DNA of 64,000 nt from NCBI RefSeq assembly GCF_900115495.1, contig NZ_FOWR01000001.1, positions 231,669 to 295,668 of the forward strand. The letters run 5' to 3'. This DNA is from Enterovibrio norvegicus DSM 15893. GTDB lineage: Bacteria > Pseudomonadota > Gammaproteobacteria > Enterobacterales > Vibrionaceae. A model generated the notes under the pieces. That model searched no databases. It saw only the letters and a program-made list of their open reading frames with translations, and had not been told where the DNA came from. Position numbers and translations under genes: made by a program. Shown here piece by piece: positions 18,342 through 26,870 of this stretch (its first letter is position 1; each line of letters begins with the position of its first letter).

Positions 18342-18359
18342 TTCACCTTAATATGTGAA
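18342..18359. promoter_or_regulatory. Dyad in the purU-iclR intergenic region
   Basis: TTCAC (18342-18346) and GTGAA (18355-18359) form an inverted repeat with an 8-bp spacer in the shared promoter region of purU and the IclR gene. It is a candidate operator. No known consensus is matched convincingly. Confidence 0.3.
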
Positions 18360-18452
18360 ATTACATAAAATTAACAATCAAGATGGACATTAACGCGAAA
18401 TAACCACATATTTTATTCAAATATGAAAATTCGATTTACAGGCGGGAAAAAC

Positions 18453-19208
18453 ATGAGCAAGGCAGACTACCAAGTTCAATCGCTCGCGAGAGGGCTAGAA
18501 ATCATCGAAATGTACGATGCGGAACACCGGATCCTCAGCACTCACGATTTTGCTGAGAGACTCGGCGTCAGCCAATCATCGATATACCGCATTGTTCAAA
18601 CCCTGCTTGATAAAAACTATCTACGAAAGGTCGCACGGAATGCCTATACCATCGGCCCTCAAGTTGTGTCTCGTGGCTTCTCTTATCTTGCGGGGCAGAA
18701 CTTGGTGGATGTCGCTGCGCCTCACTTACAGCGGCTTAGGGATGAAACCAGCATTTCTTGTCATTTGTCGGTAAGAGACGGGTTAGAGACGTTGTATATT
18801 TATCGCGCCCAAGCGTCACAACGGTTGTCGGTGAATATTCCACTGGGAACAAGGCTTCCCTGTCATACCAATGCGATGGGACGCATCTTGCTGCAGCAAC
18901 TCAGCGACATTGAATTGAGTGCGGTTTATCAAAACATTCAATTGGACGTATACGCAAAACCCAACCCCCAAACGCTTCCGGAACTCAAACACCTCATAGG
19001 GACAGAGAAGAAACAGGGTTTCGCATTTTCACGCTCTGACAACGCAACGGCCATCGCCGTGCCGATCAGGGATTATCTCGGTAAGATCATCGCCGCTATT
19101 AACATATCGGGCGCAGAACAAATCATGGATAAGCAGCATCAGTTCGAGGCTGCCAAAACGAGTCTGTTAAACACCGCCAAAGCGATTTCGAACGAGGCGC
19201 CGACGTAA
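18453..19208 (+). CDS. IclR-family transcriptional regulator
   Basis: 251 residues from MSKADYQVQSLARGLEII; an upstream in-frame ATG at 18423 lacks a ribosome binding site. The N-terminal winged helix (about 10-70) has FAERLGVSQSSIYRIVQTLL. The C-terminal IclR effector domain (about 85-250) has LPCHTNAMGRILL, KKQGFAFSRSDNATAIAVPI and AAINISGA. IclR proteins are ligand-controlled repressors or activators. Divergence from purU-folD-sox points to control of sarcosine/glycine-betaine-derived one-carbon metabolism, although the ectoine genes nearby are another possible target. Confidence 0.88.
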   Translation: MSKADYQVQSLARGLEIIEMYDAEHRILSTHDFAERLGVSQSSIYRIVQTLLDKNYLRKVARNAYTIGPQVVSRGFSYLAGQNLVDVAAPHLQRLRDETSISCHLSVRDGLETLYIYRAQASQRLSVNIPLGTRLPCHTNAMGRILLQQLSDIELSAVYQNIQLDVYAKPNPQTLPELKHLIGTEKKQGFAFSRSDNATAIAVPIRDYLGKIIAAINISGAEQIMDKQHQFEAAKTSLLNTAKAISNEAPT

Positions 19209-19294
19209 GGGGGAGTTAGGTGGGATGTTGTGAATATCCTCGCGTTGCGTATTGTTTGAAATCAACGCGATGTTCATTCAGGTGCGAATAAGGG

Positions 19295-19729
19295 TCACTC
19301 TACATTCAGCTTTATCTTTGAACCTGGAGGCAAGTCTTTGATTTGATGTGCAAGATCGCCTGAGAAGCGTATGAGCTCAACGAGCGCGATCGTTTTAAAA
19401 TTCGATGCATTGTATTCGCCACCTAATGAAGCCGGAATGACAAAGCAGTACTTTTTGTTTTCCGTTAATTCACCGAGTGCTTCTTTAGCCACGCTGACCA
19501 AAACACGCATGTTCCAATCTTGGAGAAACTCTTGATCATTCGATAGAAGATCGAGTTCCTGCCGATTTGCCGCGACTATTTCACATGCGAGTTCTTCAGG
19601 AAATATACGCCAATAGCGACTTTCATCATCTTTTACAATGAGGTTTCCAAAATCATTTTCTGCCACGACTTCAATCGCATTAAGGCCAACCCAGCCCCAA
19701 CTTGCGTTAATTTCTGCAACAAGATCCAT
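19295..19729 (-). CDS. DUF1851 / T6SS immunity Tdi1-type domain protein
   Basis: 144 residues. FGNLIVKDDESRYWRIFPEE and GGEYNASNFKTIALVELIRF, followed by SGDLAHQIKDLPPGSKIKL, match my recollection of the Tdi1 C-terminal domain (DUF1851). That family includes immunity proteins against type VI secreted DNase effectors and many orphans. No signal peptide, so probably cytoplasmic. No effector, VgrG or PAAR gene lies next to it, so this is either an orphan immunity gene or a housekeeping cousin. It is followed upstream by a TrmH-like methyltransferase on the same strand. Confidence 0.65.
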   Translation of the reverse strand: MDLVAEINASWGWVGLNAIEVVAENDFGNLIVKDDESRYWRIFPEELACEIVAANRQELDLLSNDQEFLQDWNMRVLVSVAKEALGELTENKKYCFVIPASLGGEYNASNFKTIALVELIRFSGDLAHQIKDLPPGSKIKLNVE

Positions 19730-19786
19730 CTATATATCCATTTCAATAGAAGCGTAAGATGCTTAGTTATTTTTCGGGAAAACTAT

Positions 19787-20377
19787 CTATTTACGACCAA
19801 ATTTTCGGTCTTGAAATGCTCTGCGTTGTTTTGTGATTTCATAAAGCACAATCCCGCTTGATGTGCCTAGGTTTAGGCTCTCGATTAAGCCAAACATGGG
19901 TATGCTTACACACAAATCGCTCGATTCGATAGCCTGTTCACTGAGTCCTCTAGACTCATTGCCGAACCAAGCCGCGAGTCGTTTCTGTGTGAAATCACCC
20001 TCACTCAGATCGATGTTTACCTTCCCTTTCACGTGAGGGGATGTGGCAATAGAAACAAACTGATTGTGTTCTAAATGTTGAATACATGCGCCAGTTGAGT
20101 CAAAACGTTTGACGAAGCTCCATTTAATGGCGGAGGCCGAGGGCTTGGACAATGGGTTCCAATGCCGCATATCTTGCCAATCATGAGGCAACACGTTTGT
20201 TTCATCGACGATATAAACTTTTTCAGCGCCCAAGGCATTAACGTTTCTGACCACTGACCCAATGTTTTTGAGTGTCTTAGGGTTTTCCAGAACCACAATG
20301 AGATTCTTACATTGCGCATTTTTGATTTCGTTAGCGCGCGCTCTCAATGGATTTTTTTCGTTTGACTCACTAGCCAC
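19787..20377 (-). CDS. TrmH-family (SpoU) RNA 2'-O-methyltransferase
   Basis: 196 residues from a GTG complementary to 20375-20377. All three SpoU motifs are visible: motif 1 NPKTLKNIGSVVRNVNALG, motif 2 AAWFGNESRGLS and motif 3 CVSIPMFGLIESLNLGTSSG. These build the knotted SAM-binding site, and the Arg, Glu and Asn residues used for 2'-O-methylation of a ribose are kept. The length is close to TrmH without the long C-terminal extension. The RNA target (tRNA Gm18 or an rRNA site) cannot be decided here. Confidence 0.88.
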   Translation of the reverse strand: MASESNEKNPLRARANEIKNAQCKNLIVVLENPKTLKNIGSVVRNVNALGAEKVYIVDETNVLPHDWQDMRHWNPLSKPSASAIKWSFVKRFDSTGACIQHLEHNQFVSIATSPHVKGKVNIDLSEGDFTQKRLAAWFGNESRGLSEQAIESSDLCVSIPMFGLIESLNLGTSSGIVLYEITKQRRAFQDRKFGRK

Positions 20378-20627
20378 TAGATTTTCTCTTTTGCAATGTT
20401 ATTGAACGGACACTGACTGAACTCAGGTTTGTTGACAAAATCGGTAAATTTCACAGTACGCCAAAAACCTATGCAGTAACGTACTAATTTTAATAATTAT
20501 TTAATTAAATTTCTTGGAATCGACGTAGGGAAGCAGGTTTGTTTTATTGATTACATATGGCGTTATTTGGTCTTTTCTTGTATCTATTCTTTCTAGCATC
20601 TCGCCACTCAAATCTCGTTTCTCACGA

Positions 20628-21635
20628 CTAAATCTTCACTGCAAGCACTGCGAACGTATCACCAATGTTTACGTTCGCGAGGTGGCGTCTTGCGGCGAGG
20701 ATACCGCTGCGTTTTGCACGGTATTCAATAGGTGCTTCACCGGTGCGTTCCATGGAATAGATGCGAGCTATAAGGTCGCCTTTGTTGATTTCATCACCGA
20801 GTGAGACGGATAGCTCTAAGATACCGCGATGCTCAGCATGTAGGTAGCAATCAGCATCTGGGATTTCGAGGGATATCGGGTTTGACGGGGGTTGGATATA
20901 GGCTTGGTTGAGGACGCCGCTGAACACGAGGAAATTGTGAATACCGCGATCAACCATAGCTATGGTGTCTGGTGTGGTTGTGCCGCCGCCCCTGAGTTCC
21001 GTTGTGACAAACACTTTCCCTTGGTCTTCCACGGCGGTGTCGTAAAGTTGTGTGGCGTCTATTTCTTCCATAAAGAACATGTAAGGTGCACCAAACAATC
21101 GAGCACCGTCTGAACAGCGAGATTCAAGCGCTTTGTCTGGTAAGCGGTGCGCTGCAGCAAAAGGAAGAATATCGAGGGTTTTACCGCCAGAATGAATGTC
21201 CAATGCGGTGTCACACAATGGAATCAAATATCGAGTGAAATAGTCGGCCATACGTTCAGTCATCGTGCCGTAGGGGTGGCCGGGAAAAGCGCGGTTCATG
21301 TTGCCATTGTCGATAGGAGAAACGCGGCTCGCGCCTTCAACCGCGGGCTGATTCATCATCGGGATGATGATAACGCGGCCTTGAATGTCTTTGTGGTTGA
21401 GCTGGTGGCTAAGTTTTAGTAGCCCCGTAATGCCTTCGTATTCATCACCGTGGTTTCCACCTGTGAGCAACGCGGTTGGACCTTCACCATTTTTGACGAC
21501 GCATAGGGGCGTCATGATTGCGCCCCATGCAGATCCGTCGTGAGAGTAGGGCAGCTTCAGAAATCCGTGCTGAATACCATCTTGATCAAAATCGACGGTC
21601 GCGGTTACAGAACTGGCAGGAAGAACTGGGTTCAT
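20628..21635 (-). CDS. doeB: N-alpha-acetyl-L-2,4-diaminobutyrate deacetylase
   Basis: 335 residues of the succinylglutamate desuccinylase/aspartoacylase family (zinc carboxypeptidase fold). Zinc site elements are TGGNHGDEYEG (His, Glu) and ALDIHSGGKTLDILPF (His). The family arginine region is DNGNMNRAFPG and the C-terminal half contains VTTELRGGGT. A beta-barrel tail with biotinyl-like ILELSVSLGDEINKGDLI follows. DoeB removes the acetyl group from the product of ectoine hydrolysis to give 2,4-diaminobutyrate. It lies downstream of doeA on the same strand, separated by a 169-bp gap filled with tandem repeats. GAGGA precedes the ATG. Confidence 0.9.
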   Translation of the reverse strand: MNPVLPASSVTATVDFDQDGIQHGFLKLPYSHDGSAWGAIMTPLCVVKNGEGPTALLTGGNHGDEYEGITGLLKLSHQLNHKDIQGRVIIIPMMNQPAVEGASRVSPIDNGNMNRAFPGHPYGTMTERMADYFTRYLIPLCDTALDIHSGGKTLDILPFAAAHRLPDKALESRCSDGARLFGAPYMFFMEEIDATQLYDTAVEDQGKVFVTTELRGGGTTTPDTIAMVDRGIHNFLVFSGVLNQAYIQPPSNPISLEIPDADCYLHAEHRGILELSVSLGDEINKGDLIARIYSMERTGEAPIEYRAKRSGILAARRHLANVNIGDTFAVLAVKI

Positions 21636-21694
21636 GGTGACGTTTTTTCCTCACAAATGGGTTTCGATTGAGAGCGGTCCCCACCAGATACTGA

Positions 21695-21750
21695 GTTTCT
21701 AGTTTCTAGTTTCTAGTTTCTAGTTTCTAGTTTCTAGTTTCTAGTTTCTA
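21695..21750. repeat. 7-bp tandem array, unit GTTTCTA x8
   Basis: Eight perfect head-to-tail copies of GTTTCTA in the gap between doeA and doeB. It is directly followed by a second heptanucleotide array. I vaguely recall similar heptad runs in Vibrio intergenic DNA, but cannot verify this here. Confidence 0.95.
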
Positions 21751-21786
<36 letters not shown>

Positions 21787-21804
21787 CGACAATGTTTACG
21801 CGCT

Positions 21805-22992
21805 TCAATGCTTAACGAATAGTTGGCGTGGGAAATTACACAAGGTTTCAGCGCCATATTTGGTAATAACAATGCTTTCTGTGGTTTCCATGCCCCAATC
21901 ATCCATCCAAAGTCCTGGCATGAAATGGAACGTCATGCCCTCTCTCAAGACGGTTTGATCGGAATCGCGAAGGCTCATGGTGCGTTCGCCCCAATCTGGT
22001 GGGTAACTCAAACCAATAGGGTATCCGCAGCGGGTGCCTTCTCGGTCAAAACCGTATTTTTGCATGGTGGCATTGAGTGCTGCGGCGATATCGCCACAAG
22101 TATTCCCGGGGCGGGCAACCGCCAGCCCCGCTTCTAAGCCTTCATTGAGCGCTTCATTTGCGCGCTTGAAAACATCACCGGGCTCGCCCAAGTAAATGGT
22201 GCGAGAAAGGGGGCAATGATAACGTCGATGTGCGCCCGCAATTTCGATGAACGTGCCTTCACCTTTGACGAACGGTTTATCGTCCCATGTCAGATGAGGC
22301 GCAGCAGCGTCAATGCCGGATGGCAGGAGTGGCACGATGGCAGCATAGTCGCCAAAGTGGTGTTCGTGGCCAAGCACCGCTTGCTTGTTTATTTCTGCCA
22401 CCAAGATGTGTTTCGGTAAGCCAGGCTCGATGAGTTCGTAAGCCACGCGGTGCATGTTTTCGACAATGCGCGCGGCGATGCGCATGTAGGTGAGCTCTTG
22501 GTCTGATTTTTCTGCGCGACACCAATTAACCAACGATGTCGCATCGACAAACGATGCATAGGGAAGGTTATCTTTTAGCGATTCGAATGCGGTTGCACTG
22601 AAGTAGTAATTGTCTTTCTCAATGCCGATTTTGCCGCGATCCCAAAGGTGTTCATTCAGAATATGGTTGGACAGGTATTCCATGGGGTGGCAATGGGGAT
22701 TCATGACATATACGTCAGGATAAAACGTGACATTGTCACGATGCATGTAGACCGTACGCTGCGCACCGCGGGCATCCATGGCGCGACCAAACCAAATCGG
22801 CTCGCCTTGTGAGCCAACAATCACGCATTGCGGAACGTAAAAAGACCAGCCGTCGTAACCAGTCAACCACGCCATGTTGGAAGGGTCGTGGACGATAAGG
22901 GTATCGATTTCGTGAGTTTCCATGGCCGCACGAACTTTCGCCAGCCGGACGCCGAACTCTTCAAGCGTAAAATTAAGCACAACGTCACTCAT
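21805..22992 (-). CDS. doeA: Ectoine hydrolase
   Basis: 395 residues of the M24 (pita-bread) metallopeptidase-like family, in the creatinase/DoeA branch. The N-terminal creatinase-like domain (about 1-165) has IVHDPSNMAWLTGYDGWSFY. The C-terminal catalytic domain (about 170-395) has FIEIAGAHRRYHCPLSRTIY, GYPIGLSYPPDW and MTFHFMPGLW. DoeA opens the ectoine ring to N-acetyl-diaminobutyrate. The sequence resembles DoeA/EutD more than proline dipeptidase (Gly-Tyr-Asp-Gly-Trp-Ser motif, altered metal ligands). It is the first gene of the doeA-doeB pair, with GAGGAG before the ATG. No ectoine importer of the TeaABC or UehABC type is next to it. Confidence 0.92.
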   Translation of the reverse strand: MSDVVLNFTLEEFGVRLAKVRAAMETHEIDTLIVHDPSNMAWLTGYDGWSFYVPQCVIVGSQGEPIWFGRAMDARGAQRTVYMHRDNVTFYPDVYVMNPHCHPMEYLSNHILNEHLWDRGKIGIEKDNYYFSATAFESLKDNLPYASFVDATSLVNWCRAEKSDQELTYMRIAARIVENMHRVAYELIEPGLPKHILVAEINKQAVLGHEHHFGDYAAIVPLLPSGIDAAAPHLTWDDKPFVKGEGTFIEIAGAHRRYHCPLSRTIYLGEPGDVFKRANEALNEGLEAGLAVARPGNTCGDIAAALNATMQKYGFDREGTRCGYPIGLSYPPDWGERTMSLRDSDQTVLREGMTFHFMPGLWMDDWGMETTESIVITKYGAETLCNFPRQLFVKH

Positions 22993-24022
22993 GCCCCTTT
23001 CTCCTCAAAATACCGCCCTGTCGGACGAACGTTGACGTGTACAGAGTCATCGCCAGTCATCAGCTTGTGGTGAAATTCGGGGTCGATATTTCACCCAAAT
23101 GAGCAAGATGGCTGTTTTGCCTCTCAGCTTTGCTTCACTTCGACGCCAATTTAGGGGAAAAGGAAGCGAATTTTTGTCGTAAGAAAATCTCCTAATTTTC
23201 ATCTTTTTGAATCAATGCGATGCTGAATTGAGCTCGCTACTGATAAGAACGTTTTTTACGTGCTTGTTTTAGACTTACACCAGTGGTTGATATTTGTACA
23301 ATAAATAATTAAGCACGATGTGGGCATTATGGGGGGAGGTATTGTGTAAGAACGCCGAAGATAAGCGCTAAGATGGTCAATCCGCCCGAAAATATCAGTC
23401 GGGTTTTTTACATGCAAAGTTTCTATTGTGAGACATTCAAGATGCTGACTCATTGTCGGAATCTCAAATCCGCCACGACGAGAGTATTTTTAGTCACATC
23501 AATAACGACGCCTTTTTTGTGTCTGTCCGCGCGATTGAGAATGAAGAGTGGTATAGGGTTTTAATGTCATTTTCACTGTATGTCCCGAGGTAACGCTGAA
23601 TCGATAAATATTATCGGGAGTGTGTTTGCATTCATTATCTGTGGCATCGAGAAAAATCGTCGAAAGACGCATGATTCGTGGGGTGGGGATTCCGTTTTGA
23701 TCAGCCAAAGATGATAGAAAGTTAATCGAACAATCAGAGGTATAGGCTGAAATAGCAGTCTCAATGTCGTGATCTCGATATCAAGTGATCGTTGTCCGAC
23801 ACTGTGCTGGTTTTTGTCTTTGGTCGCGCATACCATGCAGTGAATAAACAAGCGCGGCTCATAGCTCGGAATGTGTGGCTCTAAAGATAGGACTTTCGGT
23901 AGTTGAGATCGCTCTCTCAAATGCGATTAAAGACATCGATTCAAGCCACTGAAAGTGGCTCTATGAGAATCCGGTAAGGGTTTGGCCATTCAAAGTGAAC
24001 AATGTTTAGGGATTGAAATGAT
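22993..24022. other. Long gene-poor gap between doeA and mscS
   Basis: About 1 kb without a convincing gene. A plus-strand frame around 23437-23600 (reading from DIQDADSLSESQIRH to SLYVPR) and minus-strand frames at 23499-23920 are open, but match nothing I know and lack start signals. The gap must contain the doeA promoter and the mscS promoter. It may be a decayed gene or regulatory DNA. Confidence 0.5.
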
Positions 24023-24949
24023 ATGGCGATAGATAACTTAACTATCTACCTCGGAACGGTCAGTGTGCTTGGCATTGCTATTGTCTGGTGGGCGGCATCA
24101 TCGCTATTAAAGTCAAAATCGAACAGAGAAAAACGGCTTAGACGTCTAAAGAATTTCAACAGTGTTCAAACGTCCGCCCCTAAATCAGAAAATCAGGTTG
24201 GCGAGATCGATGCCGCGGTAGAGAAAATTGAAGATCGCTTTTCTATTATCCGAAAGATCACGTTTTTCTTCATTTTTGTCGTGCTTGGTCTGGCACTGTC
24301 AATTCCATTTCTCAATTCAATGCCAGCTGCGATGGTGTCACTAGTGGTGGCAGTGTCCACCACTGTGCTTGGCTTTGCGGCAAAACCTGTGATCGAAAAT
24401 ATCATTGCGGGTGTGGTGCTTTCGCTTTCTAAGGCCATTAGAGTTGGCGATACCGTTGTGGTTGAAAACCAATATGGGACGGTGGAAGACATTAGCCTGA
24501 ACCATACGATTATCAAGCTCTGGAATTGGAAGCGTTTGATCATTCCGAGTAGCAAAATGCTGTCTCTAGAGCTAGAAAGTTTTACCTACAACGACCCCTA
24601 CATTTGGGTGCATGTTGAGTTCTATACCTCTTATGACAATGATTTAGAGCGTGTTCGGCAACTGGCGATCGAATCTGTGCAGAGTAGCAAGCACTTTATC
24701 TCGCAAGAACCTCCGGGTTTTTGGGTCATGGATCTTGAAAAAGATGCTTACCAATGTTGGGTGGCGGGTTGGACGAATTCACCGTCGAGAGCTTGGAATC
24801 TTGCCAGTGATATCCGAACTGAAATTGCCATTCGTTTTCAGGCGGCTGGGATTAAAACCCACCACTATCGGGTTCATATGGAGCCTCAGCAAGCAAGCTC
24901 AGACCTGACAAGTTATGTGCAAACACTCAACAGCTCTGCATCAGGCTAG
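24023..24949 (+). CDS. MscS-family mechanosensitive ion channel
   Basis: 308 residues. Three hydrophobic segments lie at about 8-28, 78-98 and 103-130. The third continues into the pore helix region with TVLGFAAKPVIENIIAGVVL, then the beta domain IRVGDTVVVENQYGTVEDISL and NWKRLIIPSSKML typical of MscS. The cytoplasmic vestibule fills the C-terminus. Such channels open under membrane tension and let solutes out on osmotic downshock, which fits the osmolyte genes around it. AGGGA lies before the ATG. Confidence 0.88.
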   Translation: MAIDNLTIYLGTVSVLGIAIVWWAASSLLKSKSNREKRLRRLKNFNSVQTSAPKSENQVGEIDAAVEKIEDRFSIIRKITFFFIFVVLGLALSIPFLNSMPAAMVSLVVAVSTTVLGFAAKPVIENIIAGVVLSLSKAIRVGDTVVVENQYGTVEDISLNHTIIKLWNWKRLIIPSSKMLSLELESFTYNDPYIWVHVEFYTSYDNDLERVRQLAIESVQSSKHFISQEPPGFWVMDLEKDAYQCWVAGWTNSPSRAWNLASDIRTEIAIRFQAAGIKTHHYRVHMEPQQASSDLTSYVQTLNSSASG

Positions 24950-25064
24950 GGGAGTGATGTGCTCATAGGAGATGCTGAGTATCAGAGCCAGCGTCTGTTC
25001 GTCTGGGCAGCGCGATAATGAGTGAAACGATCAATGCTCAGTCGCCGAACTGGTCTTTGAGTGG

Positions 25065-25661
25065 TCAATGAATGTTTGGCATTTCAAATCCGCCACCTCG
25101 CCAAAGGCTCAGTATCAAAACGGGGTCTGCGCCTGCTTGCAATTGATGCGGTTGTTGCGAGGGGTGATAAATGCAATCTCCTGCACGTTTCCAAGCAGGT
25201 GAACCTTCCATGCCATTCGCTTCCCAATACACGTCACCGCCAAGTACAAGGTACATTTCTTCGGGTTCATGATGATGACGCGGGTATGTGACACCTCGAT
25301 CAAGCAGCATGATTTCTACCAAACCCTGATCGAACACTAAAGGTCCTTGTCGGTCAGCAATGGGAAACCATGCTGAGCCTTCTAAAAATTCGTCGGGTAA
25401 TTGCCCCGTTTTGTATGGCTGACGCCATGCGAATGTGTTTGCATGCATCTGGATAAAAGAAACGATTGCACTGGTCTGTGGGGCAGTAGCGCCGACATGT
25501 TGAATCTGTTCTGAAACCGGTAACCAATGAGATTCGAGCGGCAGGCTTTTAATGTGGTTTTCGTCTGGTAATGCCGCGCGAAAACGAACGATGTGCTCAT
25601 CATCGAAATGGGAGAGGTACGTTTTTATTAAACGCAATAAATGCTCTGCGTTGTTATCCAT
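25065..25661 (-). CDS. Cupin of the DMSP-lyase superfamily (DddL/DddQ-like)
   Basis: 198 residues from MDNNAEHLLRLIKTYL (AAGG upstream); a longer frame to 25703 has no signal. A C-terminal cupin holds the metal-site motif YPRHHHEPEEMYLVLGGDVYW and the second motif YHPSQQPHQLQAGADPVL, ending in SLWRGGGF. This layout (HHH..EE.Y and a later His, with Trp-Arg-Gly at the end) is that of bacterial DMSP lyases, which cleave dimethylsulfoniopropionate into acrylate and dimethyl sulfide. The lyases are diverse and non-lyase cupins are close, so the activity is probable rather than shown. No acrylate-handling genes adjoin. It converges with mscS. Confidence 0.68.
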   Translation of the reverse strand: MDNNAEHLLRLIKTYLSHFDDEHIVRFRAALPDENHIKSLPLESHWLPVSEQIQHVGATAPQTSAIVSFIQMHANTFAWRQPYKTGQLPDEFLEGSAWFPIADRQGPLVFDQGLVEIMLLDRGVTYPRHHHEPEEMYLVLGGDVYWEANGMEGSPAWKRAGDCIYHPSQQPHQLQAGADPVLILSLWRGGGFEMPNIH

Positions 25662-25864
25662 TCTTATTGCCTTTTTTTTGCCAAATGTCATCAAATGGCT
25701 CATTCACTGAATTCGCTTCTCACCTTTGGGTTATAACGGCTGCGCCAGCAAACATCTCGATTAATGATGCCAAAGCGAAAGTTGATCACGCTTTTGTGTT
25801 GGCGATTTGCATGTGCCACTGTTTGGCTTAGTTTGGATAGATGGCCTATTGCAAAGGAATGACA

Positions 25865-26194
25865 ATGCCAAATCACAAAGAAGCGCTTTCGATACTAAAA
25901 CAAACCTTGATGGATGAGTTGGTATTGCTTCAGTCACAAACTGACCCAGTGGAACTTGATCAGCAGTCAATCGGACGAGTATCTCGCATCGATGCGATTC
26001 AACAGCAAGAGCTCGCAAAATCGAACTACCGAGCCGCAGCACTGCAACTCAAGGAAGTGATTGCAGCCCTAAGTCGTATTGATGAAGACGAATATGGCTA
26101 CTGCGAGGAATGTGGTGAAGATATTGCGGCAGCGCGACTGGCGGTAAAACCAGAAGTGCGATGTTGTGTGTCTTGCCAAGCGAACCATGAGTAA
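25865..26194 (+). CDS. TraR/DksA-family zinc-finger protein
   Basis: 109 residues from the ATG at 25865, the only one of three nearby starts with AAGGA at proper distance. The N-terminal part (about 1-65) is helical. The C-terminus has an intact four-cysteine finger (YGYCEECGEDIAAARL, then CCVSC). TraR/DksA proteins bind the secondary channel of RNA polymerase. This short form lacks the long coiled coil of DksA, so it may act more like TraR. It contrasts with the zinc-ligand-free relative at 2.3 kb. It lies 39 bp before the acetyltransferase gene. Confidence 0.88.
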   Translation: MPNHKEALSILKQTLMDELVLLQSQTDPVELDQQSIGRVSRIDAIQQQELAKSNYRAAALQLKEVIAALSRIDEDEYGYCEECGEDIAAARLAVKPEVRCCVSCQANHE

Positions 26195-26233
26195 CAGTAA
26201 CGCTGTATTAATGACAAATGCTAGGAGACTAAA

Positions 26234-26716
26234 ATGATCAGAGAAATGAGCAAAGATGACTTTGACGCATTTTGGCCAACTTTTGAAAGCGTCATTCAAT
26301 CCCAAGAAACCTATGCGTTTTCCCCTGAGATGACGAAAGAAGAGGCCCATGCACTGTGGGTGACTTCGACGTCGAAATCGTTTGTTTATGAAAATGAGGG
26401 GGAAATATTAGGGACGTATTACATCAAACCCAATGCCATGGGGCCGAGTGATCATATTTGTAATTGTGGTTACATGGTCAGCGAAAATGCGAGAGGGCGA
26501 GGCGTAGCGCGTGAATTGTGCGAGCATTCGTTGAGGGTAGCGGTGGCGCTGGGCTTCGAAGCCATGCAATTTAATTCGGTTGTTTCTACCAATGCCATTG
26601 CGGTGTTACTGTGGGAAAAACTGGGCTTTTCTATCATAGGTACCATCCCTAAAGCATACCGTCATCCAACCCTTGGTTATGTCGATTGTTTCGTGATGCA
26701 CAGACTCCTCGTTTAA
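26234..26716 (+). CDS. GNAT-family N-acetyltransferase
   Basis: 160 residues, one GNAT domain. The acetyl-CoA pyrophosphate loop is visible as ENARGRGVARELCEHSL, preceded by the beta-strand GTYYIKPN and CNCGYMV, and followed by FNSVVSTNAIAVLLWEKLGF (motif B). Such enzymes acetylate small molecules or protein N-termini; the substrate is unknown. AGGAG precedes the ATG. It may be cotranscribed with the DksA/TraR gene upstream. Confidence 0.88.
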   Translation: MIREMSKDDFDAFWPTFESVIQSQETYAFSPEMTKEEAHALWVTSTSKSFVYENEGEILGTYYIKPNAMGPSDHICNCGYMVSENARGRGVARELCEHSLRVAVALGFEAMQFNSVVSTNAIAVLLWEKLGFSIIGTIPKAYRHPTLGYVDCFVMHRLLV

Positions 26717-26739
26717 GCATGAATGTTTACCTGCAAAAA

Positions 26740-26755
26740 GAGCGAGTTATCGCTC
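26740..26755. terminator. Short hairpin after the acetyltransferase gene
   Basis: GAGCGA (26740-26745) and TCGCTC (26750-26755) flank a 4-base loop. There is an A-run on the left and no T-run on the right, so it would terminate better in the minus direction. Weak. Confidence 0.3.
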
Positions 26756-26870
26756 GGAAAGCTGTTGAAAAAGTAATCTCATTTTCACTGTCTATTTTGA
26801 TTGCTAGTGATATAGGTCGCATATATAATCCGCCAACTTTTTTGACCTTTCGTGTGAACATTCTCAGTCT

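Noticed and set aside
19240-19270. TCGCGTTG/CAACGCGA hairpin as terminator between the IclR and DUF1851 genes
   Set aside because: The loop is 15 bases and no T-run follows on either strand.
23499-23920. Minus-strand frames between doeA and mscS as genes
   Set aside because: No ribosome binding sites, no recognisable motifs, and several overlapping frames of similar quality.
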